Assembly: GCA_934444365.1 (NCBI GenBank)
Contig: CAKSCM010000002.1
Span: forward strand, 1 to 64,000
DNA length: 64,000 nucleotides
From: an uncultured Eubacteriales bacterium
GTDB taxonomy: Bacteria > Bacillota > Clostridia > Oscillospirales > Acutalibacteraceae
Direction: 5' to 3'
Position numbers and translations under genes: made by a program. The stretch's first letter is position 1; each line of letters starts with the position of its first letter. The notes beneath the pieces were generated by a model. The model saw only the letters and a list, made by a program, of their open reading frames with translations. It was not told the DNA's origin and ran no database searches. Shown piece after piece: positions 51,911-60,893 of the stretch.

Positions 51911-54013
51911 TTATTTCACCCTTATTCTCAGGCACTGAGTGCCGCAAAGCTCACAGCTTTTGGAATCAGGCTGGTGGTCGCCTACAAACAGCTCGATCCC
52001 GCCGTTGGGCACTACCCGCTCGCCATCCTTTGTTACGGCCATAAGCCAGTAGGGGTCAATGTGCATGGTAACCTGGCGTTTGGCGCCGGCGGACACTATG
52101 CAGGAATCAAGTCCGCAAAGCTGGAAAAGCGGCGTTTCGGTCCGGCTGTCGGTAAAGCGGGTGTAAACCTGTGTGGTGGTTCTGGCCGAAAAATTGCTGC
52201 CGTTTTTGATTGTAAAGGATATTTCGGCGCCGTCCTCATCGGAAAAGCCGAGCAGCTCGAGATCGCCGTACGAAAAATCGGCATAGCTCAGTCCGAATCC
52301 GAAGGGGAAGGCCGGCTCATCGCTCGAATACCGATAGGTACGCGAATGCATGGAATAATCGCTCATATCGGGAAAAACGGCGGACTCCTTCGGGAAGGTG
52401 ATAGGAAGCTTTCCGCTGGGAGAGAAATCGCCGTATATAAGCTCGGCTATTGCTCTGCCGCCGAGGGCGCCGGGGTACCATGCGTCGATTATCGCGCGCG
52501 CTTTTCCGGTTAACTCCTCGCCGATATCCACGGGAGAACCTGCCGTGATGACGATGATGACATTTTTGTTTACCTTTGTTACCTCGCGTATCAGCTCAAG
52601 CTGTACCTCGGGCAGGCCTACGCTTAAGCGGTCGCCGCCGTCGCAGTAATCGTTTGAAACGGGAAGCTCCTCACCCTCGACCGATGAGTTGAGTCCGACG
52701 CAAAGTATAACCGTTTCGGCATGAGCGGCCGCTGCTCTTGCTTCATCGAGGTAGCTTGACGCTCTGTCTCCCGGAGGATTCGAAAGAATGATGTGGCAGC
52801 CCTCGGTGTAGAATATCTGCCGGTCGGGGGTCTCGCGGCGAATGCCGTCTACGATGGTGATGTATTCCGAGGCCTCTCCGCAATAGTTGCCTATGAGCGA
52901 GGGGATCGAACGGGCGCAGGGGCCGATAACGGCGATGGGAGAAATGCTGTTTTTATCAAGGGGGAGTATGCCGTCGTTTTTAAGAAGAACAAGGCTTCTT
53001 CTTGCGGTTTCAAGGTTTAAGGCTCTGTGTTCGTTGCTGTCGAGCTTTTCAAACGGGATGTACGAGTAGGGTTTTTCGTCCTCGAATTCGCCGAGCAGAA
53101 CCCTCGTTGTATAGGCGCGGATAAGGTTTTTGTCGATTGTCTCCTCATCGACAAGGCCCTGCTTTACGGCGTCGAGCACGGCGGAGTAGGTAGCTCCGCA
53201 ATTTATGTTGCAGCCGAGCTTTAAAGCGAGAGCGGCGGTCTCGGCAGGAGAGGAGGTGTAGGCGTGGCCGCCGTGAATGTCGGCAAGGGCGCCGCAGTCG
53301 GAAACGAAGTAGCCGTCGAAATTCCATCTATCGAACAAAATATCTCCCATAAGATATTTATGGGCGCAGGCCGGCTCGCCGTTTACACGGTTGTACGCTC
53401 CCATAACTCCCTCGACGTCCGCTTCTTTAACGAGGGCCTCAAAGGCTGGGAGGTAGGTTTCGAAAAGATCCTTTTTCGAAACCTCGGCGTCGAAGGAATG
53501 ACGTATTTTTTCGGGTCCGCTGTGGGCGGCAAAGTGCTTTGCGCAGGCAGCGGCCTTTAGAAATCCGCCGTCTCCCTGGATTCCTTTTACGAAATTCACG
53601 CCCATGCGTGACGTAAGAAAAGGATCCTCGCCGTAGGTTTCCTGTCCGCGTCCCCATCGTCCGTCGCGGAAGATATTTATGTTGGGTGACCAGAAGGTAA
53701 GGTTTTTGTAAATGCCGTGGTCGGAGCTTTCATCCGCCGTGCGGCTTTTTATACGTGCCTCGGTGGAGATTGCGTCGGCAACGCAATGGATCTGTTCGGG
53801 ATCAAAGGTGGCGGCCATTCCTATTGCCTGGGGGAAGACCGTTGCAACGTCGTTGCGGGCAACGCCGTGCAGTCCCTCGTTCCACCAGTTGAATTCATTT
53901 ATATTGAGACGGGGAATGGCCGGCGAATTGTAAAGCAGCTGGCTCGCCTTCTCCTCAAGGGTCATTTGGGAAATTATCTTTTTTGCCTTTTGTCTTGCCT
54001 GTTCTCTTGTCAT
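51911..54013 (-). CDS. Glycoside hydrolase family 3, probable beta-xylosidase
   Basis: 700 residues, cytoplasmic (no signal peptide). The N-terminal GH3 barrel holds NWWNEGLHGVARND, FWSPNINIFRDGRWGRGQETYGEDP, KHFAAHSGPEKIRH and the nucleophile in FVSDCGALADIHGG (Asp 239). The second alpha/beta domain (about 320-560) and a C-terminal fibronectin-III-like domain complete the usual XylB/Bxl layout. The pairing with xylose isomerase (4-nt overlap) makes hydrolysis of xylo-oligosaccharides the best guess. Beta-glucosidase activity cannot be excluded. Confidence 0.9.
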   Translation of the reverse strand: MTREQARQKAKKIISQMTLEEKASQLLYNSPAIPRLNINEFNWWNEGLHGVARNDVATVFPQAIGMAATFDPEQIHCVADAISTEARIKSRTADESSDHGIYKNLTFWSPNINIFRDGRWGRGQETYGEDPFLTSRMGVNFVKGIQGDGGFLKAAACAKHFAAHSGPEKIRHSFDAEVSKKDLFETYLPAFEALVKEADVEGVMGAYNRVNGEPACAHKYLMGDILFDRWNFDGYFVSDCGALADIHGGHAYTSSPAETAALALKLGCNINCGATYSAVLDAVKQGLVDEETIDKNLIRAYTTRVLLGEFEDEKPYSYIPFEKLDSNEHRALNLETARRSLVLLKNDGILPLDKNSISPIAVIGPCARSIPSLIGNYCGEASEYITIVDGIRRETPDRQIFYTEGCHIILSNPPGDRASSYLDEARAAAAHAETVILCVGLNSSVEGEELPVSNDYCDGGDRLSVGLPEVQLELIREVTKVNKNVIIVITAGSPVDIGEELTGKARAIIDAWYPGALGGRAIAELIYGDFSPSGKLPITFPKESAVFPDMSDYSMHSRTYRYSSDEPAFPFGFGLSYADFSYGDLELLGFSDEDGAEISFTIKNGSNFSARTTTQVYTRFTDSRTETPLFQLCGLDSCIVSAGAKRQVTMHIDPYWLMAVTKDGERVVPNGGIELFVGDHQPDSKSCELCGTQCLRIRVK

Positions 54014-55341
54014 TTCAGGGCTCCTTCTAAAATTATCGTGTTGATTATGCTTTCGAGCATCTCCTGACGGCCGCTCGAGGGAACATTTGCAACATCTCCG
54101 GCTTCAAGAGCAAATTTTTCAAGCTGTTCGACGGTGGCCTTCCCGCTTACTATATCGGCGCCGATTCCGGTTTTATAGCCGGCATAGCGGCGTTTTACAA
54201 AATCGTCGATACGTCCGTCAGCCACAATGTCCATCGCGCGCATAAAGCCGAAAGCAAAGGTGTCTATTCCGGCTATATACGAAAGGGCGATGTCCTCGGG
54301 GGTGAATGATCCGCGGCGCGCTTTAGCGTCGAAGTTTAGTCCGCCGTTTGTGAATCCGCCGGCCTTTATAACCTCAAGCATGCAAAGGGTTGCGATGTAT
54401 ATGTCGGTGGGGAACTGGTCGGTGTCCCAGCCGAGCAGCATGTCGCCCTGGTTTGCGTCGATCGAGCCGAACAGGCCGTTTATACGGGCCGTTTCAAGCT
54501 CATGCTGAGGAGTATGGTAAGCGAGGGTGGCGTGGTTTACCTCAATATTGAGCTTGAAATCCTTGTCGAGGCCGTGCTTAAAAAGGAATCCGGCCACGGT
54601 TGCGGCATCAAAATCGTACTGGTGCTTGGTCGGCTCCTTGGGCTTGGGCTCAATGTAGAAGTCGCCCTTAAAGCCTATTTTACGGGCGTAATCGGAGGTC
54701 ATTTTAAGAAGTCTCGCCATATTTTCGAGTTCAAGCGCCATATCGGTGTTAAGAAGGGTGTCGTATCCCTCGCGGCCGCCCCAGAATACATATCCCGAGC
54801 CGCCGAGCTTTACGGTTATTTCCATGGCTTTTTTTATCTGGGCTGCCGCAAAGGCGAACACCTCTGGGTTCGGAGCGGTTCCGGCGCCGTGAACATAGCG
54901 GCGGTTCCCGAAGCAGTTTGCGGTGCCCCACAAAAGCTTTTTGCCGTTTTTGCTCATGAGCTCGGATAGAAGGTCGCTTATTTCGTCAAGACGGCCGTTG
55001 CTCTCTTTGAGGGACGATCCCTCGGGGGCTATATCGCGGTCGTGGAAGCAGAAATAATCGATGCTGAGTTTATCCATGAGCTCGAATGCGGCATAGGCCT
55101 TGGCCCTTGCATGGGCCATCGGATCGCTTTGTCCGAAGCTCTTGTCGGCCGTGTCGCCGCCGAACATATCGGTGCCGGCCGCGCACATGGTGTGCCAATA
55201 CGAAAGCGCAAACTTTAGGTGCTCGCGCATGGGCTTTGAATCAATCATTCTGTCGGGATCGTAGTATTTAAAAGAAAACGGGTCGGTGCTTTTTGAGCCC
55301 TTGTATTTTATCTGAGGAATATCTTTGAAAAAATCCGCCAT
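54010..55341 (-). CDS. xylA: Xylose isomerase
   Basis: 443 residues, class II length. It converts D-xylose to D-xylulose (and D-glucose to D-fructose). The catalytic pair is in YFCFHDRDIAPEG (His 100, Asp 103). Metal ligands lie in FYIEPKPKEPTKHQYDFD and NIEVNHATLAYH, and SIDANQGDMLLGWDTDQFP is the second signature. It is first in a xylA-GH3 operon, and its start overlaps no other gene. AAAACTAAGTTTACAGGAGAATG precedes the start. No xylulokinase gene is in the window. Confidence 0.97.
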   Translation of the reverse strand: MADFFKDIPQIKYKGSKSTDPFSFKYYDPDRMIDSKPMREHLKFALSYWHTMCAAGTDMFGGDTADKSFGQSDPMAHARAKAYAAFELMDKLSIDYFCFHDRDIAPEGSSLKESNGRLDEISDLLSELMSKNGKKLLWGTANCFGNRRYVHGAGTAPNPEVFAFAAAQIKKAMEITVKLGGSGYVFWGGREGYDTLLNTDMALELENMARLLKMTSDYARKIGFKGDFYIEPKPKEPTKHQYDFDAATVAGFLFKHGLDKDFKLNIEVNHATLAYHTPQHELETARINGLFGSIDANQGDMLLGWDTDQFPTDIYIATLCMLEVIKAGGFTNGGLNFDAKARRGSFTPEDIALSYIAGIDTFAFGFMRAMDIVADGRIDDFVKRRYAGYKTGIGADIVSGKATVEQLEKFALEAGDVANVPSSGRQEMLESIINTIILEGALK

Positions 55342-55373
55342 AGGTCATTCTCCTGTAAACTTAGTTTTTCATT

Positions 55374-55379
55374 ATTATA
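55374..55379 (-). promoter_or_regulatory. -10 box of the xyl operon without a consensus -35
   Basis: TATAAT on the minus strand lies 30 bp before the xylA start. The sequence 17 bp further upstream is a poor -35 (CGATTT). An activator-dependent promoter is expected, and the divergent AraC protein is the obvious candidate. Confidence 0.5.
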
Positions 55380-55390
55380 AGGCCGCCGGC

Positions 55391-55419
55391 TTGTAAAATC
55401 GCGTCAAATATGGTACAAT
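55391..55419 (+). promoter_or_regulatory. Promoter of the AraC-family gene
   Basis: TTGTAA (55391-55396), 17 bp, TACAAT (55414-55419). Confidence 0.6.
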
Positions 55420-55456
55420 AACAAGACATATTTTGCAGTGTCGCGGAGGTTTTAAA

Positions 55457-56305
55457 ATGGCCTTTGTTGAAATGTTTCATAAAACGGCACAGGAGTATTT
55501 TACCGTCGAAACCGGCGAGGACATTACCTTTCCGGCCCATATCCATTACTGTTACGAGATTATTGCCGTTACAAAGGGTGAGATGAACGTGACGGTCGGG
55601 GAGGAAAGCTTTTTGCTTACCCCCGGTTTTCTTGCGGTGATTTTTCCGGGACAGGTGCATTCAATGACGACCGAAAAAAGCAGCTCGTACCGTCTTTGCA
55701 TATTTTCTCCCGACGTTGTGGGGAGATATTCGTCGGCGGTACGCGGGTCTTATCCGGAAAGCTGTTTGTTCAAGCCGAGCGACGAGATATACGGTCTGTT
55801 TTGTAAACTTCGGCAGGGAAAGAATAATGATATTTATACCGTTAAGGGGATTTTGTATCTTATTCTGAGCGAGTTTGCCGAAAACGCCGAAATGAGGCCG
55901 CTCAAAAGCAAGGGGCCGCGCGAGCAGCTTATTTACAGAATGCTCGGATATATCCAGAATAATTATACCGGCGAATGCACCCTCAATGCGGCTGCAAAGG
56001 AGTTTAAATACGACTATACATATCTTTCAAAGCTATTTAAATCGGGCATCGGAATGAGCTTTGCCGATTATGTCGGGATGATGCGCATAAGCGAGGCCTG
56101 CTATCTGCTTGAGAGCACCGCCGATACCGTGCTTGAGATCAGCAATAAATGCGGATTCAATTCGCTGAGGACCTTCAACAGGGCGTTTTTTGCGAGAACG
56201 GGAAGCACCCCGGCCAAGTACAGGAGTTTAAAGGGACGAAAACCCGATAAATCGGCCGAGGAGTCGAGAATAAGAGACGAACTTATATTAAATAAACAGA
56301 TTTAA
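55457..56305 (+). CDS. AraC-family transcriptional regulator
   Basis: 282 residues: an N-terminal cupin sugar-binding domain (FPAHIHYCYEIIAVTKGEMNV, LLTPGFLAVIFPGQVHS) and a C-terminal double HTH. The HTH segments are CTLNAAAKEFKYDYTYLSKLF and VLEISNKCGFNSLRTFNRAF, followed by GSTPAKYRS. Start behind GGAGGT. It is divergent from xylA with 115 bp between the starts and is probably the xylose-responsive activator of that operon. DUF6062 and amidohydrolase genes follow on the same strand. Confidence 0.9.
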   Translation: MAFVEMFHKTAQEYFTVETGEDITFPAHIHYCYEIIAVTKGEMNVTVGEESFLLTPGFLAVIFPGQVHSMTTEKSSSYRLCIFSPDVVGRYSSAVRGSYPESCLFKPSDEIYGLFCKLRQGKNNDIYTVKGILYLILSEFAENAEMRPLKSKGPREQLIYRMLGYIQNNYTGECTLNAAAKEFKYDYTYLSKLFKSGIGMSFADYVGMMRISEACYLLESTADTVLEISNKCGFNSLRTFNRAFFARTGSTPAKYRSLKGRKPDKSAEESRIRDELILNKQI

Positions 56306-56316
56306 AAGAGGTAAAA

Positions 56317-57024
56317 ATGAGAGAAGATATATGCTCGGTACCGGTAAGCGAGGTATTTGAAATAAGCGACGGGTGTCCTATGTGCCGTATGAGAAACATC
56401 ATAGAACAGCGGCTGCTCGACTACATACTCGGCGCCGCCATGATGGAGCCGGATGTCAGGATAATGACCAATAAGGAGGGCTTTTGCCACCGGCACTTCA
56501 GGATGATGGCGTCGCGGCACAGCCGGCTTCCCTTAGCCCTTATAATCGAGAGTCATTTGGCCGAGGTTAAAAAGGATGTTTTCGGTGCGGGGGCTGTTTT
56601 AAAGCCCTCGTCAAAGGGGAAATCGGCAAGGGCTCAAAAAAAGGCCCAAAGCTGCTTTATATGCAGCCGGATAGAAAAGGCGATGGGGCCCCTTACCGAA
56701 ACCATAGTGCGGCTTTACTGTCAGCAGATGGAATTCAGGGAGATGTTCCGAAAAAGCGAGGAGCTTTGTCTTGAACATTATTCGTCGCTTGCTGCCGAAA
56801 TAGAGCGGTCGTGCGACAGGCGGTATAAATCCGAAATGCAGAAGGAGGCATCTTACCTTGCGCAAAACGCCCTGCAAAAGCTCGAAAATGACATAAATCA
56901 TTTTTGCAGTATGTTTGATTACAGAAACAACACCGAGAACGCCGACTGGAAGGACTCGAAGGACGCCATTGAAAGGAGTATTCAGTGGCTGACCGGTCTT
57001 GATCCTCAGGATAAATCGTTTTGA
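56317..57024 (+). CDS. DUF6062 family protein
   Basis: 235 residues. It begins with IPVSEVFEISDGCPMCRMRNIIEQRLLDYILG-type sequence (CPMC at about 20), then GFCHRHFRMM at about 57 and a second CFICSRIE at about 118, and CLEHYSSL. The paired Cys/His motifs suggest zinc binding. The family is widespread in Clostridia and has no known function. It starts 11 bp after the araC-type gene. Confidence 0.85.
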   Translation: MREDICSVPVSEVFEISDGCPMCRMRNIIEQRLLDYILGAAMMEPDVRIMTNKEGFCHRHFRMMASRHSRLPLALIIESHLAEVKKDVFGAGAVLKPSSKGKSARAQKKAQSCFICSRIEKAMGPLTETIVRLYCQQMEFREMFRKSEELCLEHYSSLAAEIERSCDRRYKSEMQKEASYLAQNALQKLENDINHFCSMFDYRNNTENADWKDSKDAIERSIQWLTGLDPQDKSF

Positions 57025-57080
57025 TGATTCACATTATTATACTAATTAATACCCATGGTTGAAAGGTCTTGCAATTACAA

Positions 57081-57875
57081 ATGTACAGAATAATCGATTC
57101 ACACTGCCACATATACCCCGATAAAATAGCCGAAAAGGCTGCGGCGAGCACGGGGAGATTTTACGACATTCCGATGAGGCTTGACGGAAAGGTAAGTACC
57201 CTGCTCGAATACGGGAAGGCCGCCGGGATAGATCATTACATTGTGCAGTCGGTGGCGACAACGCCGGCTCAGGTGGCTTCTATCAATCATTTTATCGCGA
57301 GCAGTGTAAGGGAAGCCGGCGGACTTATGACGGGGCTCGGAACCCTTCATCCCGAAAGCGACGATATTAAAAGAGACGTTGAGGAGCTGATATCCTTAGG
57401 GCTTAAAGGGGTAAAGCTCCATCCGGACATTCAGGGCTTTAAGCTGGACGATTACCGTTGCCTTAAGATGTTTGAGCTTTGCGAGGGAAGGCTGCCGGTG
57501 CTTATACACACCGGGGACAAACGTTTCGATTTTTCGAATCCCAACCGCTTAAAGCCGATACTTGAGACCTATGATCATCTGACAATTATCGGAGCGCATT
57601 TCGGTGGCTGGTCGATATGGGAGAAGGCAGCCGAGGAGCTTTTCAGTTATAAAAACCTAATGGTTGACTGCTCGTCGTCGCTGTATGCTTTGAGCAACGA
57701 GACGGCCGTAAAGCTTATAAGGCTTTACGGAGCAAACAGGGTGCTTTTCGGCACCGATTACCCGATGTGGGAGCCGGGCGAGGAGGTCCGACGCTTTATG
57801 ACGCTCGATCTTACGGATGAGGAAAGACAGCTTATTCTGCACGAAAACGCCGAAAAGCTTTTCGGAATAAAATAG
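57081..57875 (+). CDS. Amidohydrolase family metal-dependent hydrolase
   Basis: 264 residues. It begins YRIIDSHCHIYPDKIAEKAA (HCH metal motif). KGVKLHPDIQGF, PVLIHTGD and HFGGWSIWEKA follow, and the conserved Asp is in VLFGTDYPMWEP. This is the amidohydrolase_2/TatD-like TIM barrel found in decarboxylases and lactonases; the substrate is unknown. A TTG at 57069 is an alternative start, but GAAAGG then sits too close. It ends the araC-DUF6062 series. Confidence 0.85.
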   Translation: MYRIIDSHCHIYPDKIAEKAAASTGRFYDIPMRLDGKVSTLLEYGKAAGIDHYIVQSVATTPAQVASINHFIASSVREAGGLMTGLGTLHPESDDIKRDVEELISLGLKGVKLHPDIQGFKLDDYRCLKMFELCEGRLPVLIHTGDKRFDFSNPNRLKPILETYDHLTIIGAHFGGWSIWEKAAEELFSYKNLMVDCSSSLYALSNETAVKLIRLYGANRVLFGTDYPMWEPGEEVRRFMTLDLTDEERQLILHENAEKLFGIK

Positions 57876-58083
57876 TCCGTGAATTTTTATGGTTTCATCC
57901 GGCTGCCGTTTTTATTTTTCAGAATAGGGTTTTGCCGGGACTGTGGTCTGATGTACGGCCGGAAAGACGGATGAACAGACAAATGGCCGGACAGGCAGAC
58001 AGGCGGAAAAACAGATAATTCGGTTTGCCGAATACTTATCTGACGAAAGGCGACATTGTGATTTAAAAAACGGAGGGGATTTT

Positions 58084-58320
58084 ATGAATGAGGATTTTTT
58101 CCGAACGGACCAAAAGAAATGCTGCGGACTGTGCGCAACAGGGCGCGAATCGTCGGACGGCAAGCTTGTCTTTTGCGAAAAAAAAGGCGTTGTGGATCGT
58201 AATGACTATTGCCGCCGATATAAATACGACCCGTTAAAGCGCACGCCGGGGATGGGCTCGGGCGCTGTAAAGCCGGCCGGAGACAAACGGGAATTCACAA
58301 GCGAGGATTTTGCAATTTGA
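58084..58320 (+). CDS. Small cysteine-rich protein
   Basis: 78 residues behind GGAGGGGA. CCGLCATG, VFCEKKGVV and YCRRYKYDPLKR place at least five cysteines in a pattern resembling small clostridial zinc-ribbon-like proteins ending in a KYDPLKR motif. The C-terminal 25 residues are flexible. The function is not known. It stands alone between the amidohydrolase and the rpsF operon. Confidence 0.75.
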   Translation: MNEDFFRTDQKKCCGLCATGRESSDGKLVFCEKKGVVDRNDYCRRYKYDPLKRTPGMGSGAVKPAGDKREFTSEDFAI

Positions 58321-58412
58321 AGGCTGCGGCTTTTGTTTTTTTGCTTTGTGCTTTCGGGCAATATGCAAAGCGGCCGGGAAAATTATTTTGTTGTTTTAGC
58401 GATAAAAAATAT

Positions 58413-58441
58413 TTGACAAATTATAAATAGCTTGGTATAAT
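58413..58441 (+). promoter_or_regulatory. Promoter of rpsF-ssb-rpsR
   Basis: Perfect TTGACA (58413-58418) and TATAAT (58436-58441) with a 17-bp spacer. Confidence 0.85.
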
Positions 58442-58447
58442 ACACTG

Positions 58448-58531
58448 TACGCAGGTAAAAATCCATATGCCTGCTCCTTGTTCCGGCGGATATGCCGGGA
58501 CCGCTTAAGACCGCAAAGGAGGTGCTGTAAA
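58448..58531 (+). promoter_or_regulatory. Candidate S6:S18 autoregulatory leader
   Basis: GCAGG/CCTGC and CCGGC/GCCGG hairpins, with CCG and ACCG elements just before the AAAGGAGG site. The known S6:S18-binding leader of rpsF operons uses a stem with CCG and ACCG elements, so this is a likely homologue; the exact fold was not computed. Confidence 0.5.
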
Positions 58532-58822
58532 ATGTCAACTGTAAACAACTATGAGACCGTTATGGTATTCAGTGTCAAAAACGGTGAGGAACAGCCTCAG
58601 GCCCTGCTTGAGAAATTCAAATCCCTCATAGAGGCAAACGGAACATTGGGCAGCGTTGATGAATGGGGAAAGCGCAGACTTGCTTATCCTATCAACGACG
58701 AGCCCGAGGGATACTATGTTCTCGTTACTTTCAGTGCTCCGACCGAGTTTCCGGCCGAGCTTGACCGTGTGTACAAGATAACCGACGGTGTTCTTCGCAC
58801 GATGATAATAAAGAAAGACTAA
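58532..58822 (+). CDS. rpsF: 30S ribosomal protein S6
   Basis: 96 residues with the S6 fold motifs YETVMVFSVKNGEEQ, GSVDEWGKRRLAYPINDEPEGYYVL and the C-terminal LRTMIIKKD. The start at 58532 follows AAAGGAGGTG; the longer reading runs through the leader. S6 pairs with S18 on the 30S platform, and all three genes of the operon (rpsF-ssb-rpsR) are in standard order. Confidence 0.97.
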   Translation: MSTVNNYETVMVFSVKNGEEQPQALLEKFKSLIEANGTLGSVDEWGKRRLAYPINDEPEGYYVLVTFSAPTEFPAELDRVYKITDGVLRTMIIKKD

Positions 58823-58866
58823 ACGGGAAGCAAAGAAATTTTAAGTTGTGAAAGAAGGAAAACGGT

Positions 58867-59304
58867 TTGTTAAACTCGGTAATTATGATGGGTCGTCTTA
58901 CGGCAGAACCCGAGCTCAGAAAAACACAAAACGACATACCCGTTACATCGTTTACGATAGCGGTTGAGCGTTCGTTTGCGCGGCAGGGTGCCGAGCGTCA
59001 GACCGATTTTTTTGATGTTGTCGCATGGAATAAGCAGGCGGATTTTGCCTGTAAGTTTTTCCATAAGGGACAGCTTGTCGCCGTGCAGGGCAGGATGGAG
59101 ACCAGGTCCTACGAGGACAAAAACGGCAACCGCAGGAAGGCTTATGAAATAATAGCCGAAAGCCTGCATTTTGCCGAGCCCAAGAGGGACGCGTATGCCG
59201 GCCCGTCGAGGGATAACGATTCCCAGGTTCCCCCGGCATTTTCAAATGCTTCGGGCGGCGATTTTGAAGAAATCACAACAATGGGTGACGATCTGCCGTT
59301 TTAA
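58867..59304 (+). CDS. ssb: Single-stranded DNA-binding protein
   Basis: 145 residues from a TTG with AAGGA upstream. The OB fold holds LNSVIMMGRLTAEPELRKTQ, FTIAVERSF, DFFDVVAWNKQADF and GQLVAVQGRMETRSYEDKNGNRR. A flexible linker follows, and the tail DDLPF recruits replication and repair partners. In the rpsF operon as usual. Confidence 0.96.
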   Translation: MLNSVIMMGRLTAEPELRKTQNDIPVTSFTIAVERSFARQGAERQTDFFDVVAWNKQADFACKFFHKGQLVAVQGRMETRSYEDKNGNRRKAYEIIAESLHFAEPKRDAYAGPSRDNDSQVPPAFSNASGGDFEEITTMGDDLPF

Positions 59305-59354
59305 CGGCTTTTGTCACGTTAAGCCTTGATTTTTAAAAGAGGAGGTTTTTGAAC

Positions 59355-59687
59355 ATGGAAGAGACCAAGAACACTGCCGAGCAGGCAGTTGCCGTAAAGG
59401 AATCCGCTCCTGCCGAGAGAGCAGAGCGCCCCGAAAGACCCGAGCGTCCGGAGCGCCCCCAGCGTGCAGGCGGACATAAGGGCCGCAGAAAGGTATGCAG
59501 CTTTTGCGTTGATAAGGTAGAATGCATCGATTATAAGGATGTTGCACGTCTTCGTAAGTTTATATCCGACCGCGCAAAGATCCTGCCCCGCCGTGTGACC
59601 GGTACATGCGCCCGTCATCAGCGCGAGCTTACCACCGCTATTAAGCGCGCCCGCCACATTGCTCTTTTACCCTACATCAGCGACTGA
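59355..59687 (+). CDS. rpsR: 30S ribosomal protein S18 with charged N-terminal extension
   Basis: 110 residues. The S18 core (RRKVCSFCVDKVECIDYKDVARLRKFISDRAKILPRRVTGTCARHQRELTTAIKRARHIALLPY) keeps the CxxC and later Cys/His of zinc-bearing S18. The first 40 residues are an added tail with RPERPERPERPQRAGG-type repeats, longer than in Bacillus. The ATG at 59355 has GAGGAGG 9 nt upstream. Confidence 0.96.
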   Translation: MEETKNTAEQAVAVKESAPAERAERPERPERPERPQRAGGHKGRRKVCSFCVDKVECIDYKDVARLRKFISDRAKILPRRVTGTCARHQRELTTAIKRARHIALLPYISD

Positions 59688-59725
59688 TTGTTGCGGTTGG
59701 GTAAACGGGTAACACGAAAAATGAT

Positions 59726-59765
59726 AAAACCGCCTTTGTCCGTTTCGGATAAGGGCGGTTTTTGT
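59726..59765 (+). terminator. Terminator of the rpsF operon
   Basis: AAAACCGCC pairs with GGCGGTTTT around an inner stem, followed by a T-rich tail, 40 bp after rpsR. Confidence 0.85.
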
Positions 59766-59948
59766 ATTTGCTGCTTTTTGTTTTGTGTTTTTAAAACCGG
59801 TTATCAGGTTGGGCTTTCGCTTGATAATAAACCGTTAGTCGCTGCAGGTCGGTTTTTAACGCGGTAGTGTTATTGTGTTGTTTGTATTGCCGGTAAATTC
59901 GGGAGGTTATCCCGAAGATATTTACGGGCTTATTATTTTAAAAGCTTA

Positions 59949-60893
59949 TTATTCAAATACCGTACCTACATATTTACTGCATTCCTTTGGCGAATAGGTC
60001 CACGAATCCATATGGTCTTTCTTGAAATAATAATCGGACGGCAATATAACCTGAGGGCTTTGAGCCGGGAATTCGTCTATAATAATAAGCTTTAACTTCA
60101 TTTTTTCCGGAATTATGCTTTTTATGTAGACCGAAACTCTGCTGCCGACCTTAACGTTTGCCACCGGCTCTGCAAGTCCGGCAAGATTGGCTTTAAGTTC
60201 CACAAAGCACCCGTAATCCTCGATCATTCTTACCGTCCCCGGAACCGTTTCGCCGGGGGAAAAATGCGCGGCGTTTTGCTCCCATGTGCCGAGCAGCTCC
60301 TTGTGGGTGAGGGTTATGCGGCCGAATTCGTCGGTGCCGGTGACTATAGCCTTTATATCCTGACCGACAAAAAAACGGTCGCTCGGATGAGAAATTCGCG
60401 ACACCGATATTCTGTCAATGGGAATAAGCGACACTATGCCGCAGCCGATATCGCAAAACGCGCCGAAGGGCTCAAGGTGGGTTACGCGCGCGTCTATCAC
60501 GTCGCCGGTCATAAGGCCTTCAAGATATTTTTCCTTGCAAAGCTCCTGTGCCCTTTTACGGGAAAGGAGTGCCAGGGGATTACCGTTTTCATCCGTTTTA
60601 ATGCTGGTGACTGTAAAGACGACCTGCTTTCCGACACGGGAAATAAGTGCGATGTCGCGCACCTGTCCGCTCGATATCCCTATTGCTCCGTCACATCTTG
60701 GGATTATTCCCCTCATGCAGGGCAGATCGACCGCTATGTCGTGTTCCGCCGTGCAGACACGGGCCGTCGCTTCGAATATCGTTTCGTTTTCAATGGCCTT
60801 TAATACGGCCGATTCGCTTTGTAAAGAACAAGCGTCGCGCCCGCTTTCGTTATTCCCTTCGGGCAAATACTTCTTTTTTTCATCCGGCTTCAT
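59949..60893 (-). CDS. S1-domain RNA-binding protein, short S1-like
   Basis: 314 residues. Two clear S1 OB folds lie at about 125-200 (GDVIDARVTHLEPFGAFCDIGCGIVSLIPIDRIS) and 208-280 (GETVPGTVRMIEDYGCFVELKANLAGLAEP). A degenerate one lies at about 40-115. It is shorter than ribosomal S1 (about 400-550 residues) and lacks its repeats. Similar short S1 proteins in Clostridia are thought to bind mRNA or ribosomes. It is monocistronic. Confidence 0.8.
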   Translation of the reverse strand: MKPDEKKKYLPEGNNESGRDACSLQSESAVLKAIENETIFEATARVCTAEHDIAVDLPCMRGIIPRCDGAIGISSGQVRDIALISRVGKQVVFTVTSIKTDENGNPLALLSRKRAQELCKEKYLEGLMTGDVIDARVTHLEPFGAFCDIGCGIVSLIPIDRISVSRISHPSDRFFVGQDIKAIVTGTDEFGRITLTHKELLGTWEQNAAHFSPGETVPGTVRMIEDYGCFVELKANLAGLAEPVANVKVGSRVSVYIKSIIPEKMKLKLIIIDEFPAQSPQVILPSDYYFKKDHMDSWTYSPKECSKYVGTVFE

